From positions 1-7,192 of the forward strand of contig CAJCIF010000378.1 in the NCBI GenBank assembly GCA_903970355.1: a stretch of DNA of 7,192 bases, given 5' to 3'. The DNA is from Actinomycetota bacterium (lineage in GTDB: Bacteria; Cyanobacteriota; Vampirovibrionia; Obscuribacterales; Obscuribacteraceae). The notes below the pieces were generated by a model, which saw nothing but the letters and a program-made list of their open reading frames with translations, was not told where the DNA came from and did not search any database. The position numbers and the translations under genes are program-made. Position 1 is the stretch's first letter; each line of letters starts with the position of its first letter. Below are positions 6,060 to 7,192 of the stretch, one piece after another.

Positions 6060-6898
6060 ACAGGTCCAGCGTGCATTCTGCCCAGTTCGCTCTTGGCGTA
6101 GTGACGCGGCTTGAAATTGCGGCGTCGATTCATAATGTTCTGAGAGAATGTTTCTTTCATTGGTCTGCCGGCATGCCTGATCAGATTGCGATCGATCGGA
6201 CTCCACTCTTCCAACTTATTCAGCAGTTGAGTTTGCCGAATTAGTTCCAGTCTTTGCAGGAGCCAAATCAGGGCAACAAAGGTGGCGAAGAATCCGCACA
6301 AAATCGGGGTTGCTTCAGAATGCAATTTGACATGCAGGAATTTTGTCCCAAACATATCTATTGGAGCAAGCAAGATACCGCAGAAAATCAGGAAAAGTGA
6401 AACCTGAGCCTGGATTGAAGGCTTATGGTTGCCGATCCGTGTTCCATCAAAAGCAAAGGCGCCACGCAAAATTTCATACCAGCCTTCAATCATTGGTGTA
6501 ACGAAAGCTAGAGAGGTTGCGGTAGCCGCTAAAGTGAAAGCACATAACCAGGCATTATCGCTGTTGTGCACAAGCCCGACGCGTATAAGGAATTTAACCG
6601 GGTAGGCAGCGATATGGAGCCACATCCAGGGGGAAAGCACAACGGCAACCAGTAGAGCTGCGCAAGGACCAGGCTTATAAGCGTATCGGCCTTCCGAGTA
6701 ACGCTGAATAAGTTGTTGGATGCGCAACACAATTGCGGCTGTGATGATCCAGGCGAAAATGAAAAACTGGAGCTGCATCTGGTCTGTTGCAAACCAGGCG
6801 GCTATATTGCCGGCCAAGAGAACATAGACCACCGGGACAAGTGAACTAAAAGAATCGAAGACGTTAGTCTTTGGAGTTTCCGTTTCGGTATTTGACAT
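6056..6898 (-). CDS. Unrecognised six-helix integral membrane protein
   Basis: I do not recognise this 280-residue protein. It has an acidic, Thr-rich N terminus of about 17 residues and roughly six hydrophobic segments, near residues 18-37, 42-60, 80-100, 115-136, 165-185 and 198-216. A hydrophilic, basic C terminus of about 60 residues (RRRNFKPRHYAKS near 258-270) ends it. The second loop has PGPCAALLVAV after a charged stretch RYSEGRYAYK. No signal peptidase site, catalytic motif or ATP-binding loop is evident. The start ATG (complement of 6896-6898) has a GGGTGA-like ribosome binding site 6 bases upstream. The reading frame is open throughout, and the clear membrane pattern supports a real gene. 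It converges on mscS with overlapping stop codons, so the two are not co-transcribed. An accessory membrane protein, such as a Yip1-like or transporter-associated protein, is possible but unsupported. Confidence 0.8.
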   Translation of the reverse strand: MSNTETETPKTNVFDSFSSLVPVVYVLLAGNIAAWFATDQMQLQFFIFAWIITAAIVLRIQQLIQRYSEGRYAYKPGPCAALLVAVVLSPWMWLHIAAYPVKFLIRVGLVHNSDNAWLCAFTLAATATSLAFVTPMIEGWYEILRGAFAFDGTRIGNHKPSIQAQVSLFLIFCGILLAPIDMFGTKFLHVKLHSEATPILCGFFATFVALIWLLQRLELIRQTQLLNKLEEWSPIDRNLIRHAGRPMKETFSQNIMNRRRNFKPRHYAKSELGRMHAGPV

Positions 6899-6906
6899 AA
6901 TTAGTC

Positions 6907-6921
6907 ACCCGCGTATCGGGT
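6907..6921 (-). promoter_or_regulatory. Small hairpin over the membrane-protein RBS
   Basis: ACCCG (6907-6911) and CGGGT (6917-6921) form a 5-bp stem with a 5-base loop. On the - strand the arm nearest the start codon contributes GGGT of the likely ribosome binding site GGGTGA (complement of 6905-6910), so folding would reduce access to it. The stem is short and could be chance. Confidence 0.3.
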
Positions 6922-6931
6922 CAATCAGGGA

Positions 6932-6975
6932 TTAGTAAGTTTGGGGGCGCCCAATACGATTATGCCCCTTACTAA
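6932..6975 (-). repeat. Long inverted repeat in the 6899-7042 gap
   Basis: TTAGTAA (6932-6938) pairs with TTACTAA (6969-6975), and inside it GGGGC (6944-6948) pairs with GCCCC (6964-6968), leaving a 5-base bulge and a 15-base loop. The inner part can instead fold as TTGGG/CCCAA (6941-6945 with 6950-6954). No T-run flanks it on the - strand. It may be an operator, a processed RNA structure or a factor-dependent termination site in the leader of the membrane-protein gene. Confidence 0.45.
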
Positions 6976-7001
6976 CTTAGATCCACGGGTATTTTCTGTA
7001 A

Positions 7002-7019
7002 ATACGCAATATCGCGTAT
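7002..7019 (-). terminator. Possible weak terminator of the alanine-rich gene
   Basis: ATACGC (7002-7007) and GCGTAT (7014-7019) form a perfect 6-bp stem with a 6-base loop, 23 bases past the stop codon of the - strand gene to the right. On that strand the stem is followed by TTAC only, so it lacks a proper U-tract. The position is right for a terminator, but the strength is doubtful. Confidence 0.3.
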
Positions 7020-7042
7020 GAATTTAAGGTTGTCACAATTGC

Positions 7043-7192
7043 CTACCAGCCACCGCCGGAAGCCCTTGCTGTAGCTCGATCTGCGGCTGCCTGGGCAGAA
7101 TCGGCGGCTGCTCTTGCCGCAGATGCAATGTCGTTTGCTGCTGATGAGCCTGAACTCGAAGCCGCTTCATAGGCTCTGTCAGCGGCTTCCCG
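7043..7192 (-). CDS. C-terminal end of an alanine-rich protein (partial)
   Basis: A - strand frame is open from the right edge to a TAG (complement of 7043-7045), giving 49 residues of a protein whose start lies outside the window. About 40 percent are alanine, arranged with Asp, Arg, Ser and Gln in a helix-like pattern (DIASAARAAADSAQAAADRA), after a Ser/Gly stretch (SSSGSS) and before a terminal GGGW. This could be an amphipathic helix or coiled-coil tail. A Gly-rich end with a final Trp is seen in some secreted or membrane-tethered proteins, but I cannot name the family. Codons are GCN-rich without a stop for the whole 150 bases. A competing + strand frame is also open across most of it, so the call is moderate. 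It lies upstream of, and on the same strand as, the membrane-protein gene, 144 bases away. Confidence 0.55.
   Translation of the reverse strand, partial: REAADRAYEAASSSGSSAANDIASAARAAADSAQAAADRATARASGGGW

Noticed and set aside
6955..7030. - strand promoter for the membrane protein (CATAAT-like -10 near 6960-6965)
   Set aside because: The -35 candidates at proper spacing are poor and the box lies within the loop and stem of an inverted repeat, so it is not supported enough to list.
7002..7170. + strand alanine-rich frame ending in TAG near 7168
   Set aside because: It is largely the mirror of the GCN-rich - strand gene, has no convincing start or ribosome binding site, and begins inside an inverted repeat; the - strand frame stays open to the window edge.

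Overview
The window reads as an ordinary, densely packed bacterial chromosome segment of roughly balanced base composition (about half G+C by eye). It has no tRNA, rRNA, CRISPR array, transposase or phage gene that I can see. The split-type glycine decarboxylase subunit, the GlcE/GlcF-type oxidase subunits and a short NrnC-like exonuclease do not fix a phylum. A non-photosynthetic relative of Cyanobacteria (Melainabacteria/Obscuribacterales type) is my guess, at low confidence.

Layout on the + strand. Positions 1-110 hold no gene I can support. glcE (111-1244) and glcF (1247-2557) form a tight two-gene unit encoding the FAD-domain and iron-sulfur subunits of a glycolate oxidase-type enzyme. 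A 137-base gap follows, with a perfect TATAAT box, two small adjacent hairpins and a strong ribosome binding site. It leads into a short DEDDy 3'-5' exonuclease of NrnC/RNase D type (2695-3372). Next come gcvPB, the PLP-binding subunit 2 of a two-subunit glycine decarboxylase (3432-4877), and an MscS-family mechanosensitive channel (4926-6059). Two partly exclusive hairpins lie at the gcvPB/mscS junction, and one masks the mscS ribosome binding site.

Layout on the - strand. An unrecognised six-helix membrane protein (6898 down to 6056) converges on mscS so closely that both stop codons lie inside one TTAA. Upstream of it, a 144-base gap (6899-7042) carries three inverted repeats. At the right edge is the C-terminal 49 residues of an alanine-rich protein ending in GGGW (7192 down to 7043, cut by the window).

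How the genes fit together. GlcEF would help oxidise glycolate to glyoxylate. Glyoxylate can be transaminated to glycine, and GcvPB is half of the enzyme that decarboxylates glycine, so the + strand cluster is compatible with two-carbon salvage. The partner genes glcD, gcvPA, gcvH and gcvT are not in the window, so this is inference. I found no convincing new defence or mobile system. The items most worth checking are the structured exonuclease leader, the switch-like gcvPB/mscS junction, the NrnC assignment and the two unrecognised proteins at the right end.
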